Source: Candidatus Saccharimonadota bacterium
GTDB lineage: Bacteria > Patescibacteriota > Saccharimonadia > Saccharimonadales > Saccharimonadaceae
Direction: 5' to 3'
DNA: 64,000 bases
NCBI GenBank assembly: GCA_030529135.1
Contig: JAUMXO010000003.1
Coordinates: 43,821 to 107,820, forward strand
Positions 14,875 to 23,655 of the stretch are shown piece by piece. Position numbers and translations under genes: made by a program. Below the pieces are notes generated by a model, which worked only from the letters and a program-made list of their open reading frames with translations, did not search any database and was not told the DNA's origin. Each line of letters opens with the position of its first letter. Within the stretch, counting starts at the first letter, position 1.

Positions 14875-14937
14875 ATTATATCATACTTATGGTATAATTA
14901 AAGTAATCGATTGCGGCTCATAACGAGCCTCTTTTTT
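14875..14937. promoter_or_regulatory. Divergent promoters with an attenuator on the rightward side
   Basis: Leftward -10 TATAAT at 14875-14880 serves the lysis genes. Rightward extended -10 TGGTATAAT (TATAAT 14893-14898) serves the packaging operon. Only 17 bases after the rightward box comes GGCTC-ataac-GAGCC then TCTTTTTT (14915-14937), an intrinsic terminator before the first gene at 14963. The leader shares TAATCGATTGCGGC with the similar unit at 21341-21391 (TAATCAATTGCGAC). Confidence 0.7.
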
Positions 14938-14962
14938 ATATCAACTAATCAAGGAATACGAA

Positions 14963-15376
14963 ATGAAAAACATTTCCCTCCGGGAGCTGGAGGTGCTGAC
15001 GACGGCGCGTGTCGTCTGTGACCGCTTTGTTACCCACAGAAAACAATACATAACTAAATATCGGTATCTGGAAGTGCTGGAACAGGCAATGTACGCACTA
15101 GACGATATCTTAGTTGAACGAGGGCTGAATAAAGACTTTTGGGCGCGAGTACGCGGTAAGAGACTTTATCTCTTCTATCTGCCCTTGAATCGAATAGCCA
15201 TTGAGGCCGGGATCGTAACCGACAAAGCCGAGAAAGACCTTAGGAAGCGATTCGAGATGCAGTTCATTGGATATCGTGGGAAGTTCCCACCAGAAACCAT
15301 AGCCGACTTGATTGAGATTCTTGAAGAATCTAGTCGGAAATATAAGGAAAGGAGAAACTATGGTAGAAATCATTAA
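14963..15376 (+). CDS. Unknown phage protein opening the late operon
   Basis: 137 residues, AAGGAA 7 bp before the ATG. Helical and basic, with LRELEVLTTARVVCDRF at the start and RRNYGRNH at the end, which could suit a nucleic-acid-binding regulator such as an ArpU-type late activator. I do not see a definite motif. It lies right behind the attenuated promoter and overlaps the next gene by 17 bp. Confidence 0.7.
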   Translation: MKNISLRELEVLTTARVVCDRFVTHRKQYITKYRYLEVLEQAMYALDDILVERGLNKDFWARVRGKRLYLFYLPLNRIAIEAGIVTDKAEKDLRKRFEMQFIGYRGKFPPETIADLIEILEESSRKYKERRNYGRNH

Positions 15377-15566
15377 TGCTAAATCGGATAATAACGGCCG
15401 CGTCGTCGTTCACATTTACAAACAAGACATCGATGTAACCGAGAAAATAAAGGACGGCGAAGCCGACCTTAACCTCTATGGTAAAAATTACAAAGTCCGC
15501 GTGCAGGACGGAAAGGATATCAATGGAGTATCGAAAGCTCGAAGATTTAAGAAAACTAGAAAATAA
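15360..15566 (+). CDS. Small basic unknown protein
   Basis: 68 residues from ATG 15360 with AAAGGAG 6 bp upstream. Beta-rich (GRVVVHIYKQDIDVTEKI) with a basic tail (SKARRFKKTRK). It overlaps both neighbours in the packaging operon. Function unknown. Confidence 0.65.
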   Translation: MVEIINAKSDNNGRVVVHIYKQDIDVTEKIKDGEADLNLYGKNYKVRVQDGKDINGVSKARRFKKTRK

Positions 15567-16824
15567 CCCTCGCAAGATTAGCAGCGAGGATTTTCAGATT
15601 CTCGTAAAATCCATCAAGGACAACCCGGACTACTTCGAGGCGAGACCGCTCCTGCTCTCCGATCGCACTGGCGAACTCGTGATTATAGCCGGCAACCAGC
15701 GTTACGACGCGGCGAAATACCTCGGCTTAAAGGAAGTGCCAACCTACCTTCTCAAAGGCTTAACTGAAGAACGCGAACGAGAAATCGTAATTCGCGATAA
15801 CGTCAATAATGGCGAATGGGATATGGATAAGCTCGCCGAAGAATGGGGAGATCTAAACCTTGCCGACTGGGGTTTGGATTTAGAATTAGATGAGCCGGAA
15901 AAAGAAATCGAAGAAGATGTAGCACCGGAATTAGACGAAGAAAATCCACCACTCAGCCGACAGGGAGAAGTTTATCAACTCGGCGAACACCGCTTGATGT
16001 GTGGTGATTCAACGAAACTTGAGGATGTAGAAATGCTGATGAACGGTAAAATCGCAAGCCTACTTTATACCGATCCACCATACGGCGTGAACTATAAGAG
16101 CAAGCGACGAGGTTCGATTAAAAACGATGATTTAACCGACCAAGTCCTCTATGATTTCCTCTTTGACGCATTTTCGGCGGCCGAGGGATTCGTCTCCCCG
16201 GAAGCGGCCGTCTACTGCTGGTTTGCTAGTAGCAACCATATTGAGTTCAGAAAAGCGCTCGAAGATGTTGGTTTCGTCTACAAAGAGGAGCTGATTTGGA
16301 ATAAAGGTATGACGCTCGGTCGCTACGATTACCATTACGCGCACGAAGCTTGTATGTATCTCTGGCGAAAAGACCATCACGCTAAATGGTATGGCGGCCG
16401 CGACAAGAAGACCGTCCTAGGACTAAAACGTCGAGACCTCAATGAAATGAAAAAAGAACAACTCGTCAAAATGATCGAGAATCTCCGAAATGAATCGACG
16501 GTCTGGGATTTTAATCGCGATAAAGTAACAACTTATGTCCATCCTACTCAAAAGCCAGTAACGCTCGGCGCGAACGCAATGATGAACAGTTCAAAGCCAA
16601 ACCAAATCGTGCTTGACCTATTCACCGGGAGCGGAAGCTCGATTATCGCTGCCGAACAAACCGGACGTATCTGCTACGCAATGGAACTCGATCCGAAGTT
16701 CTGCGACGTGATTCGTAAGCGCTACTTCCACTTCATGAATAAGCTAAATTACGACGAAGACGACACGGGTTGGGAAGATTTTACGCCGAAAGTAGAGGCC
16801 AACCATGACAGCAAAAAAGACTAA
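15523..16824 (+). CDS. ParB-like nuclease domain fused to a DNA methyltransferase
   Basis: 433 residues from ATG 15523 (GGAAAGG upstream). Residues 1-95 form a ParB/Srx-like domain (ENNPRKIS, IIAGNQRYDAAKYLG). A class-beta amino-methylase follows: motif IV TDPPYG (183-188) comes before motif I DLFTGSGSS (about 365-373), and HPTQKP precedes motif I. It should methylate N6-adenine or N4-cytosine in phage DNA, likely against host restriction. No partner endonuclease lies nearby. It overlaps the previous gene by 44 bp and the next by 20 bp. Confidence 0.92.
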   Translation: MEYRKLEDLRKLENNPRKISSEDFQILVKSIKDNPDYFEARPLLLSDRTGELVIIAGNQRYDAAKYLGLKEVPTYLLKGLTEEREREIVIRDNVNNGEWDMDKLAEEWGDLNLADWGLDLELDEPEKEIEEDVAPELDEENPPLSRQGEVYQLGEHRLMCGDSTKLEDVEMLMNGKIASLLYTDPPYGVNYKSKRRGSIKNDDLTDQVLYDFLFDAFSAAEGFVSPEAAVYCWFASSNHIEFRKALEDVGFVYKEELIWNKGMTLGRYDYHYAHEACMYLWRKDHHAKWYGGRDKKTVLGLKRRDLNEMKKEQLVKMIENLRNESTVWDFNRDKVTTYVHPTQKPVTLGANAMMNSSKPNQIVLDLFTGSGSSIIAAEQTGRICYAMELDPKFCDVIRKRYFHFMNKLNYDEDDTGWEDFTPKVEANHDSKKD

Positions 16825-17275
16825 AAAATCAGCCAAAAAACAACAGAGGTCAACCGCTTGTACACAAGCGGACAAAAATAGAGATTCTAAAGGCCGATTC
16901 ATCAAAGGAAATACACCAAAAACTAGCTTCCGCGACAGGCCACAAGATATCTATAATATCGCCGATGATAATAACTTTAATCCAAAGCATTCGCCGCGTT
17001 TCCAGCTCCGAAAACTCTGGAGCGTTCCTACCGACGAAGTTGAGAAAAGGATCCAAAACGCCAAGACGAATAAGAAAACGCCCTACGGTGAATATCTAGC
17101 GCTTGCACAAGCTAGCCGAGCCGTACGAAGCACTAAAGATTTCGTAGAGACCATGAACCAAGCCGAGGGCGCTCCTGTACAGCCAATAGACATGGAGATT
17201 TACGAAGAAAAGCCAAGTCCATACGATGATTTAACCGTAGAAGAGCTGCGTAAATTATTAGGAGAAGAAGAATAA
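16805..17275 (+). CDS. Putative terminase small subunit
   Basis: 156 residues. A Lys-rich N-terminus and the phrase DSKGRFIKGNTP are typical of DUF5681-type proteins found before large terminases. A central helical stretch (EYLALAQASRAVRSTKDFVE) follows, and an acidic C-terminus. The position directly before the large terminase, with the stop and next start overlapping, supports a role in recognising phage DNA for packaging. The assignment rests mainly on position. Confidence 0.65.
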   Translation: MTAKKTKKSAKKQQRSTACTQADKNRDSKGRFIKGNTPKTSFRDRPQDIYNIADDNNFNPKHSPRFQLRKLWSVPTDEVEKRIQNAKTNKKTPYGEYLALAQASRAVRSTKDFVETMNQAEGAPVQPIDMEIYEEKPSPYDDLTVEELRKLLGEEE

Positions 17276-18735
17276 TGTCAGTAATAGAGAGATTGCGACA
17301 AGACCAAAAGCAAGTTCGCGAGATGAGATTGTCTTTAGCTCGCAAGAGCTTTATTGGCTATTGTCGACTCCTCTACCCTAATCATTACCAAAAGAGCCGG
17401 AAATACCTGACGGAAATCTGCAATAAGATTCAGAGTTTCATGAACCAAAATAAAAAGCACTTCCTTGTAATCAACTTACCTCCACGCCACTACAAGAGCT
17501 TTACAGCCACCTGCCTTGTAGAATGGCTATTCGGCCAAAATCCAGAGATAGCCGTAATGACCGGATCATATAACGAAATCCTCTCTACTTCATTCGCAAG
17601 AAAGGTTCGAGATACTATTTCGGAACGAAAAGCTGACAACGACCATATCGTCTATTCCGATATCTTTCCCCACACTCAAATTAAACGCGGTCAAGCGAGC
17701 GCGAGCCTATGGGCGCTAAGTGGTAGTAGCAAAAACAATTACCTTGCGACCTCTCCAACTGGTACTGCAACTGGTTTTGGTGCAAATATAGTTTTAATTG
17801 ACGATATCATCAAAAACGCCGAAGAAGCATACAACGAAGCAACGCTAGACAAGCACTGGGCATGGTTCACAAATACCATGATTCAACGTCTCGAGGGTAA
17901 CGACTGGAAAGTAATAGTCATCATGACGCGCTGGGCGCTTGGAGACCTCGCCGGACGGATCGTAAGCGCCTACGGAGATGATGTGGAGACGATTACGATG
18001 AAAGCCGTTCAAGATAATGGCGAAATGCTCTGCGACGAAATACTGAGTCGGCATGACTATGAAATCAAAACTCGCGAGATGAACCAAGATATCGTTGAGG
18101 CGAACTACAATCAACAACCAATTGACGTTGGCGGTAGACTCTACGGCGAGTTCAAAGAATGGGAGAAATTGCCACCGTACTCCGAAGTGATTAACTTTAC
18201 AGATACTGCCGACACCGGAACAGACTTCTTATGCTCCATAAACGGAGTGATCTACCAAAATGAGTTCTACATAACAAACCTCGTATTTACAGACGAAGCA
18301 ATGGAAACAACCGAAAACCAAGTTGCTGACCTACTATTCTCCGGCGAGACCGCTACTGCCCAGATAGAAAGTAATAATGGCGGCCGAGGGTTTGCCCGAA
18401 ACGTAGAACGCATACTGACGGAAAAATACAGTAGCAACCGATGCGACATCAGAGCCATTCCACAAACTCACAATAAAGAGTCCCGAATATTGGCTTCCTC
18501 CGCTTGGGTTCAGAATCATATTTATATGCCACTCGGATGGCGGCAACGCTTCCCGGAGTTCTATCGCCAAGTCATGAGCTACCAGAAGAAAGGCAAGAAC
18601 GCTCACGATGACGCGGTAGACGTGCTGGCGAGCATTTATGAATATGTCTCTGAGCCACGAGAGGTAGAACTCCTCGACAAATCGATGCTAAGTTCGCCAA
18701 GAATGAGACATCGCAACCACTATTGGAAAGGATAG
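17275..18735 (+). CDS. terL: Terminase large subunit
   Basis: 486 residues. ATPase domain: Walker A-like LPPRHYKSFT (about 69-78), Walker B NIVLIDDII (about 170-178), coupling motif IVIMTRWA (about 212-219). C-terminal RNase H-like nuclease: FTDTADTGTD near 308-317 and NAHDDAVDVL near 442-451, giving the acidic metal ligands. It translocates and cuts DNA during capsid filling. Length and motif order fit a complete protein. Confidence 0.95.
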   Translation: MSVIERLRQDQKQVREMRLSLARKSFIGYCRLLYPNHYQKSRKYLTEICNKIQSFMNQNKKHFLVINLPPRHYKSFTATCLVEWLFGQNPEIAVMTGSYNEILSTSFARKVRDTISERKADNDHIVYSDIFPHTQIKRGQASASLWALSGSSKNNYLATSPTGTATGFGANIVLIDDIIKNAEEAYNEATLDKHWAWFTNTMIQRLEGNDWKVIVIMTRWALGDLAGRIVSAYGDDVETITMKAVQDNGEMLCDEILSRHDYEIKTREMNQDIVEANYNQQPIDVGGRLYGEFKEWEKLPPYSEVINFTDTADTGTDFLCSINGVIYQNEFYITNLVFTDEAMETTENQVADLLFSGETATAQIESNNGGRGFARNVERILTEKYSSNRCDIRAIPQTHNKESRILASSAWVQNHIYMPLGWRQRFPEFYRQVMSYQKKGKNAHDDAVDVLASIYEYVSEPREVELLDKSMLSSPRMRHRNHYWKG

Positions 18736-18737
18736 TT

Positions 18738-20090
18738 ATGAAATACACTATTGCCAAAGATACCGAAATAAACGCAACAGTAATTAAAGAAGCCATCGAT
18801 TACAACGAGAAGCGCCGAGAGCGATTCGATACGCTAGATCGTTACTATATTGGAGATCAGGATATTCTCCACCGCGAGAAACCAGACTTGCTCCATAACA
18901 ATAAAGTAATGATTAACCACGCGAAGTATATCGTAGACACGAACGTCGGATACCTACTCGGAAACCCCGTTGAATATCAAGCAAGCGACAAAGTTAATAT
19001 CGATGCCGTACTGGATTGCTATAAGAAACAAACGATGAACGATAATGATTCGGAAATTGCCAAGAACTGCGCAATTTTCGGGCTTCAATACGAATATGTC
19101 TTCGCCAACGAAGATGCGGAGCCGGAATCGGCAATTCTCGATGTCCGGAATACGATTATAGTCTACGATAATACCATCAAGCACAATAAGATGTTCGCCG
19201 TAAACTACCGGCCAATCTTTAAGAAACCGACAGATACGGATCCGGAATACTACGATGTAATATTCGTAGATAATAGGGTAGTTCGCAATTACAGGCTAAA
19301 AGGCGAAAATCTGATTCTAGATAAAGAGGACTCGCACGCATTCAAAGAAGTGCCGATGATCGAGTTCGTAAATAATAAGGACTATCTCGGAGACTTCGAG
19401 ACAGTAGTAAGTTTAATAGATGCTTACAACCTGATCCAGAGCGACCGCGTGAATGATCGCGAGCAACTCGTGGACGCAATCCTTTGCTTCTATGGTATGA
19501 AATTCACGCCGGAACAGATGGCTGAACTTAAAGAACACCGGATGATCTCCAACATTCCGATGGACGGCAAAATTGAGTATCTCATCAAGACGCTCAACGA
19601 ATCAGATACCGACATTCTCCGCAAGAATATAGAGAATGATATTCATAAGATTAGTATGACACCGAACCTCGCTGATGAGAATTTTGCGAATAACTCCTCC
19701 GGCGTGGCGATCAGCTACAAATTGCTCGCGTTCGACCAAAACATTAAAAACAAAGAGCGCTACTTTGAGCGTGGGCTTATGGAACGCTTCCGCCTGTACA
19801 ATAACTTCCTTAATACCAAGTCCAGTATGCCGATCGTGCCAACCGAAGAAGTGGATGCAATATTCAAGCGCAATCTACCACGAAATGATTACGAGACATC
19901 GCAGATGATTCTTAATCTACAAGGCATAGTAGACAAGGAGCTTCTCGTGAGTCAGCTTTCTTTTGTGCGCGATTCCAAAGAGACCGTAGAGTTGGCCGCC
20001 AAAGAAGACGAGGCTACACTTGAATCGGCCGCAGAATTCGCTAAAAACGAAATAAAGGATGCGAATAACGATGCAGACGAGGTCGAGTAA
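18738..20090 (+). CDS. Portal protein, SPP1 gp6 family
   Basis: 450 residues from ATG 18738, GGAAAGG upstream. The N-terminus (YYIGDQDILHREK, NHAKYIVDTNVGYLLGNPV) is characteristic of SPP1-like portals, and SYKLLAFDQNIKNKERYFERGL in the C-terminal half is the conserved helical stem. It forms the dodecameric DNA gate at the capsid vertex. The acidic C-terminus overlaps the next gene by 20 bp. Confidence 0.95.
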   Translation: MKYTIAKDTEINATVIKEAIDYNEKRRERFDTLDRYYIGDQDILHREKPDLLHNNKVMINHAKYIVDTNVGYLLGNPVEYQASDKVNIDAVLDCYKKQTMNDNDSEIAKNCAIFGLQYEYVFANEDAEPESAILDVRNTIIVYDNTIKHNKMFAVNYRPIFKKPTDTDPEYYDVIFVDNRVVRNYRLKGENLILDKEDSHAFKEVPMIEFVNNKDYLGDFETVVSLIDAYNLIQSDRVNDREQLVDAILCFYGMKFTPEQMAELKEHRMISNIPMDGKIEYLIKTLNESDTDILRKNIENDIHKISMTPNLADENFANNSSGVAISYKLLAFDQNIKNKERYFERGLMERFRLYNNFLNTKSSMPIVPTEEVDAIFKRNLPRNDYETSQMILNLQGIVDKELLVSQLSFVRDSKETVELAAKEDEATLESAAEFAKNEIKDANNDADEVE

Positions 20091-21105
20091 GTATTGGGAT
20101 AAGCGCGCCATCGCGAGACTGACTGAAGCCGAGAAAAACTCGGAGTGGCACTTCCGCGAGATCAAGATACTTTATGAGGAAGCTGAGAAAGATACCGTAG
20201 CGAGCCTCAAGGCCATTTATGAATCGTTCTACCGAGAAAACAAGTTTGACATGACGGCGCTCAATAAGATCGTCCCAACAGCCGAAGTTGAGAAGTTCTA
20301 CGTAGATATGGAAGCCGCCGGACTGTCTAAATACTTACCTAAACGCTTCACAGGACGCGTCAAAAGGCTTGAGATGATAAATGCCCAATTATGGAGCCGA
20401 ACTAAACAACTGGCTATCCTAGAAAACGAAATAGAAACCAAATCCCATATCGAGACAATCAATGGAGCGTTCGGGAAGACAATCTATGACACTGCCAAAG
20501 GAATCGGCGCAACCCCGGCTTTTGAGCAGCTAAACTCACGCGGAATTGAAGTTCTACTCAATACACCATGGCAAGGCGCGAATTACAGCAGGCGAATCTG
20601 GGGTAATTCTAATACGCTCGCAAGCCAGCTCCAACAAACACTCACTAAGGCTATAATGACCGGAATGAGTGAGGAACGCGCTCTATATGAGATCAGACAG
20701 AGGTTTAACGTGGGGAGCTTCTATGCCGAACGGCTAATTCGGACGGAAACCAATCACTTCGAGAATGAAACAGAGTTTATCGCCTATCAAGAGATGGGTA
20801 TAGAACGGTATGTATTTGTAGCAACGCTAGACGGACGGACCTCAGATATGTGTCGGAGCCATGATGGCCAGATTTATAAAATGAGTGAGCGGCAAGAGGG
20901 ATATAATTACCCTCCGCTTCACCCTTTCTGCCGCTCAACTGTCCGTGGGTATATCGGAAAAGAATACGAGCCGAAGATGCGCGCCGCCAGAAATAAACTC
21001 GGCGGTAAATACTTTGTGCCAAATATGAGCTACTATGAGTGGATTAAAGACATCCGATTTAACCCGAATGTCTACCCGGCAGATGTGCCAACAATTATGC
21101 CATAA
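20071..21105 (+). CDS. Minor head protein, SPP1 gp7 / Mu F family
   Basis: 344 residues from ATG 20071. The N-terminal half is helical. The C-terminal domain has AERLIRTETNHFENE, TLDGRTSDMCRSHDGQIY and PPLHPFCRSTVRGYI, the Cys/His-containing Mu F-like motif. It associates with the portal and aids head assembly or DNA entry. The frame overlaps the portal gene, as in SPP1-type phages. Confidence 0.93.
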   Translation: MQTRSSKYWDKRAIARLTEAEKNSEWHFREIKILYEEAEKDTVASLKAIYESFYRENKFDMTALNKIVPTAEVEKFYVDMEAAGLSKYLPKRFTGRVKRLEMINAQLWSRTKQLAILENEIETKSHIETINGAFGKTIYDTAKGIGATPAFEQLNSRGIEVLLNTPWQGANYSRRIWGNSNTLASQLQQTLTKAIMTGMSEERALYEIRQRFNVGSFYAERLIRTETNHFENETEFIAYQEMGIERYVFVATLDGRTSDMCRSHDGQIYKMSERQEGYNYPPLHPFCRSTVRGYIGKEYEPKMRAARNKLGGKYFVPNMSYYEWIKDIRFNPNVYPADVPTIMP

Positions 21106-21118
21106 ATAAAAAGTATGC

Positions 21119-21187
21119 TATAATGAAACTACAAAGTCAGCCCTCCGCGTAGTTCTGCTACGTGCAGCAATCGGGCTGATTTTTTTG
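21119..21187 (+). ncRNA. Short transcription unit: promoter plus branched terminator hairpin
   Basis: TATAAT (21119-21124) starts 14 bp after the minor head gene. About 12 bases later TCAGCCC (21137) pairs with GGGCTGA (21173) around an inner CGTAG-ttctg-CTACG hairpin, then T7. It would give an RNA of about 57 bases. It may simply be the terminator of the upstream operon, but the promoter in front suggests a small RNA. No TTGACA is present. I see nothing further of note in 21190-21320 except a short GAGAG/CTCTC inverted repeat. Confidence 0.55.
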
Positions 21188-21340
21188 ATACAAAAGAGAG
21201 ACGCCTAGCCAAAAAGCGCCTCTCAAGTGCTTCGCTATTTGAAACCGTCCGAAAAACAAACTAAACGGCCGGCTACCTCCCAAATAGTAGCACTACTTCT
21301 ATTTTAACTTAAAAAACTTTTAATTACAAATTGTTTATGG

Positions 21341-21391
21341 TATAATTAGACCATACATAATCAATTGCGACAGAAATTACTGTCGTTTTTT
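21341..21391 (+). promoter_or_regulatory. Promoter followed by an intrinsic terminator before the scaffold gene
   Basis: Extended -10 TGGTATAAT (TATAAT 21341-21346); then TAATCAATTGCGAC; then CGACAG-aaatta-CTGTCG-TTTTTT (21368-21391), a perfect terminator 38 bp before the scaffold ATG. It is the same design as at 14893-14937. Head and tail genes would stay silent unless polymerase reads through. Confidence 0.72.
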
Positions 21392-21429
21392 GTTTATCAC
21401 TAGCCGATGGGCGTAAAACAGAGGATTTT

Positions 21430-21957
21430 ATGGATAAAGAAAACAATCCTGCACCGGAAAACGATACCGGGGATAAAGGCCAAGAAGAAAAGCCTACTAC
21501 GTTTACGCAAGAACAAGTTAACGATATCGTGAGCAAACGTCTTGCCGAAGCCAATTCTAAAGCCGAGAAAAAGCTTAAAGATGAAGTCTCGAAAGCTTTA
21601 GCTGAGGCCGAGCGTCAGAGCAAACTCTCTGAGGCTGAACGCGAAAAGGAATTCAAGGCCAAACAGCAAAAGGAACTCGATGATCGCGAGCGTACAATTA
21701 CCCTCCGCGAACGCAGAGCCGATGCTAAAGATGCACTGTCTGATAGAAATATCGACACAGACCTCGTAGACTTCGTTATCGATATTGATGAGGATAAAAC
21801 CAATGCCAATATCGATAAGCTAGAAAAGGCTTTCAATAAGGCCGTAGAAGCCGGGGTAAAAGCCAAACTAGCTGGTACTTCCCCCGAAGATTATGGCGAG
21901 GGTACAAAACCGAAAACCGAGATCAAAAAATCTCAAGCAGGTTTACGGTCATTCTAA
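21430..21957 (+). CDS. Capsid scaffold protein (DUF4355 type)
   Basis: 175 residues, GAGG 7 bp before the ATG. Disordered acidic start, then a long coiled coil (about 35-120, Ala/Glu/Lys-rich, EAEREKEFKAKQQKELDDRE) and a short C-terminal capsid-binding-like tail (KSQAGLRSF). It guides capsid assembly and is then lost. Position directly before the capsid gene is classical. Confidence 0.9.
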   Translation: MDKENNPAPENDTGDKGQEEKPTTFTQEQVNDIVSKRLAEANSKAEKKLKDEVSKALAEAERQSKLSEAEREKEFKAKQQKELDDRERTITLRERRADAKDALSDRNIDTDLVDFVIDIDEDKTNANIDKLEKAFNKAVEAGVKAKLAGTSPEDYGEGTKPKTEIKKSQAGLRSF

Positions 21958-21968
21958 AGGAATAAACT

Positions 21969-22817
21969 ATGGCAAGAACTGATGCTTTAAGCATTAATAT
22001 CGACGCAAATACCGCCGATAAGCTCGCCGAGATTCAGGGATTCGTCATTGAGGCTATCCAAAAAGGTGCCGTCTCAGAAAAGATGAAGAATACCGAATAT
22101 TCTGGCGATCCTACGACCGGTAGCGTCGAGATTGACCGCTTCAAGAACGCACAGGTAGACGACTACGGTACTGCTCGTGCGGCCGGAGCTGGCAAGAAGA
22201 TTCTAAATACCGGTAAGGTCACCATTAACATCAACGAGGATAAAGAGATCGTTGAGGAAATCGCCAAGAAAGATGTCAAACTCTACGGCATTGCGTCCAT
22301 TATGGACAAGCGCAAGAAAAACCAAGCGCTCCGCATGATCGCAGATCTTGATACTCGCTTCTTCGCACAGATGGTTACCGATGGTACCGAGATTACCGGT
22401 CTTACAACCGCAACTCCACTCGTAGATAATCTCGAAAGTATTATTCAATCTGTCGAGACTACTCAAAACGACTGGGTAGATGGCGTTGATCGCGAGATGA
22501 TCGAAATCTCCGTCAAACCGGCAATCTATGGCAAATTACTCAATTATATTGACTCTGTGCCGAATCCGATTAGTGGCCTCAAAGAAGATGTCTTCCATGG
22601 TGTAAAGATTTATTCTAATCACCGCCAGACGAAAGACATCATCTGTGCTATCCATGGCGCAGTTGGTCAGCCGGTCACTGTCGACGACTACGAGCCGGAG
22701 AAAATCCAGCTCTCCAATAACTACGATTGTAGTCTCTTCTACTCTCGTGGCACCAAAGCTGTCATGCCGGACTTGATCCGCTATGCAGATATCGCGGAGG
22801 CTCAAAACAATGGCTAG
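21969..22817 (+). CDS. Major capsid protein
   Basis: 282 residues, 11 bp after the scaffold gene, with AAGGAA before the ATG. The sequence has the size and pattern of an HK97-fold capsid: helical N-arm (NTADKLAEIQGFVIEAIQKG), beta-rich core, and a conserved end (GTKAVMPDLIRYADIAEAQ). The call uses its position between scaffold and connectors as much as sequence. Confidence 0.88.
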   Translation: MARTDALSINIDANTADKLAEIQGFVIEAIQKGAVSEKMKNTEYSGDPTTGSVEIDRFKNAQVDDYGTARAAGAGKKILNTGKVTININEDKEIVEEIAKKDVKLYGIASIMDKRKKNQALRMIADLDTRFFAQMVTDGTEITGLTTATPLVDNLESIIQSVETTQNDWVDGVDREMIEISVKPAIYGKLLNYIDSVPNPISGLKEDVFHGVKIYSNHRQTKDIICAIHGAVGQPVTVDDYEPEKIQLSNNYDCSLFYSRGTKAVMPDLIRYADIAEAQNNG

Positions 22818-22953
22818 ATTCAAGCAAGTGTCAACCGGGCTTATTCTCGTCTGCGATCGCGAGGATGTAGTTAAACAATACGAGAAGTATCCAGAAGCTT
22901 ATATTCCTCTCGATAAGGTCGCGAGTGCTCCGAAAGCTACGGAGAAGAAATAA
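22810..22953 (+). CDS. 47-residue protein between capsid and connector
   Basis: ATG 22810 overlaps the capsid stop, and the stop overlaps the next start (TAATG at 22951-22955). The product begins MARFKQVSTGLILVCDRED and ends in a Lys-rich tail. Such small genes often follow the capsid gene in phages of this type. Coupled overlaps at both ends support a real gene; function unknown. Confidence 0.72.
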   Translation: MARFKQVSTGLILVCDREDVVKQYEKYPEAYIPLDKVASAPKATEKK

Positions 22954-23327
22954 TGACCGACTCTTCGCAAGAAACCAGAATCAAGGAATATACCAAGCTC
23001 CTTAACGACAAGATCGAAGATGGCGATCTGCTAGATTTTGTCACGCTCGAAGTCAAAGATCGCGTACTTGTCTATTTAAATGACGAAGTATTAGACACTA
23101 AATTAGAGCGTATTGTGGCAAGAATTGTATCTGGAGTTTTTACGGAGAGCCTAGAGAGCAAAGACGGCGAACTTGAACACAATATTAGTAGCGTATCGGA
23201 CAACGGACAGACGATTTCCTACTCGGATAAAGTCAAAAGCTATCTGATATCGACAGATGACTCTGAATTATTTAGCGGCTTTTCGAAGCTACTTGCACCT
23301 TACAGGAGAGTCAATGTTGCTTCCTAA
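22953..23327 (+). CDS. Head-tail connector protein (adaptor)
   Basis: 124 residues, translationally coupled to the previous ORF. Mainly helical (TRIKEYTKLLNDKIEDGDLLDFV, LERIVARIVSGVFTES), like the gp6/gp15-type adaptors that sit under the portal. Assigned from size, fold pattern and gene order. Confidence 0.75.
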   Translation: MTDSSQETRIKEYTKLLNDKIEDGDLLDFVTLEVKDRVLVYLNDEVLDTKLERIVARIVSGVFTESLESKDGELEHNISSVSDNGQTISYSDKVKSYLISTDDSELFSGFSKLLAPYRRVNVAS

Positions 23328-23655
23328 TAAGTTCAAGGATGAGATTTCTAGTCACTTTTACGATAAAGAAATCACGATCCTAACCAAGCAAGAAATAATA
23401 GAGCCGGATGGCGGCGTAATCAGAAATGATGAAACCGTCAAAGGAACATTTCTTGGAAACGTTAGATTCTCCGTTAATGCTGAACTCCAAAGCGAAATTG
23501 GTTTGTCAGTTGATGCAGATATCATAATTACCTGCGATAACGAGACTGAGATAGCACTTGGAGATCGCGTCACTTACCTTGGTAAGAAATATAAGGTCAA
23601 TAATATTCTGCCGAGCGACTCTCATCTCACAATTACAGGTAAAGAATGCCAATAA
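23314..23655 (+). CDS. Head closure (stopper) protein
   Basis: 113 residues from ATG 23314 with AGGAGAG upstream, overlapping the previous gene by 14 bp. All-beta pattern ending ITCDNETEIALGDRVTYLGK, like SPP1 gp16-type stoppers. Assigned from order and fold pattern. Confidence 0.72.
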   Translation: MLLPNKFKDEISSHFYDKEITILTKQEIIEPDGGVIRNDETVKGTFLGNVRFSVNAELQSEIGLSVDADIIITCDNETEIALGDRVTYLGKKYKVNNILPSDSHLTITGKECQ

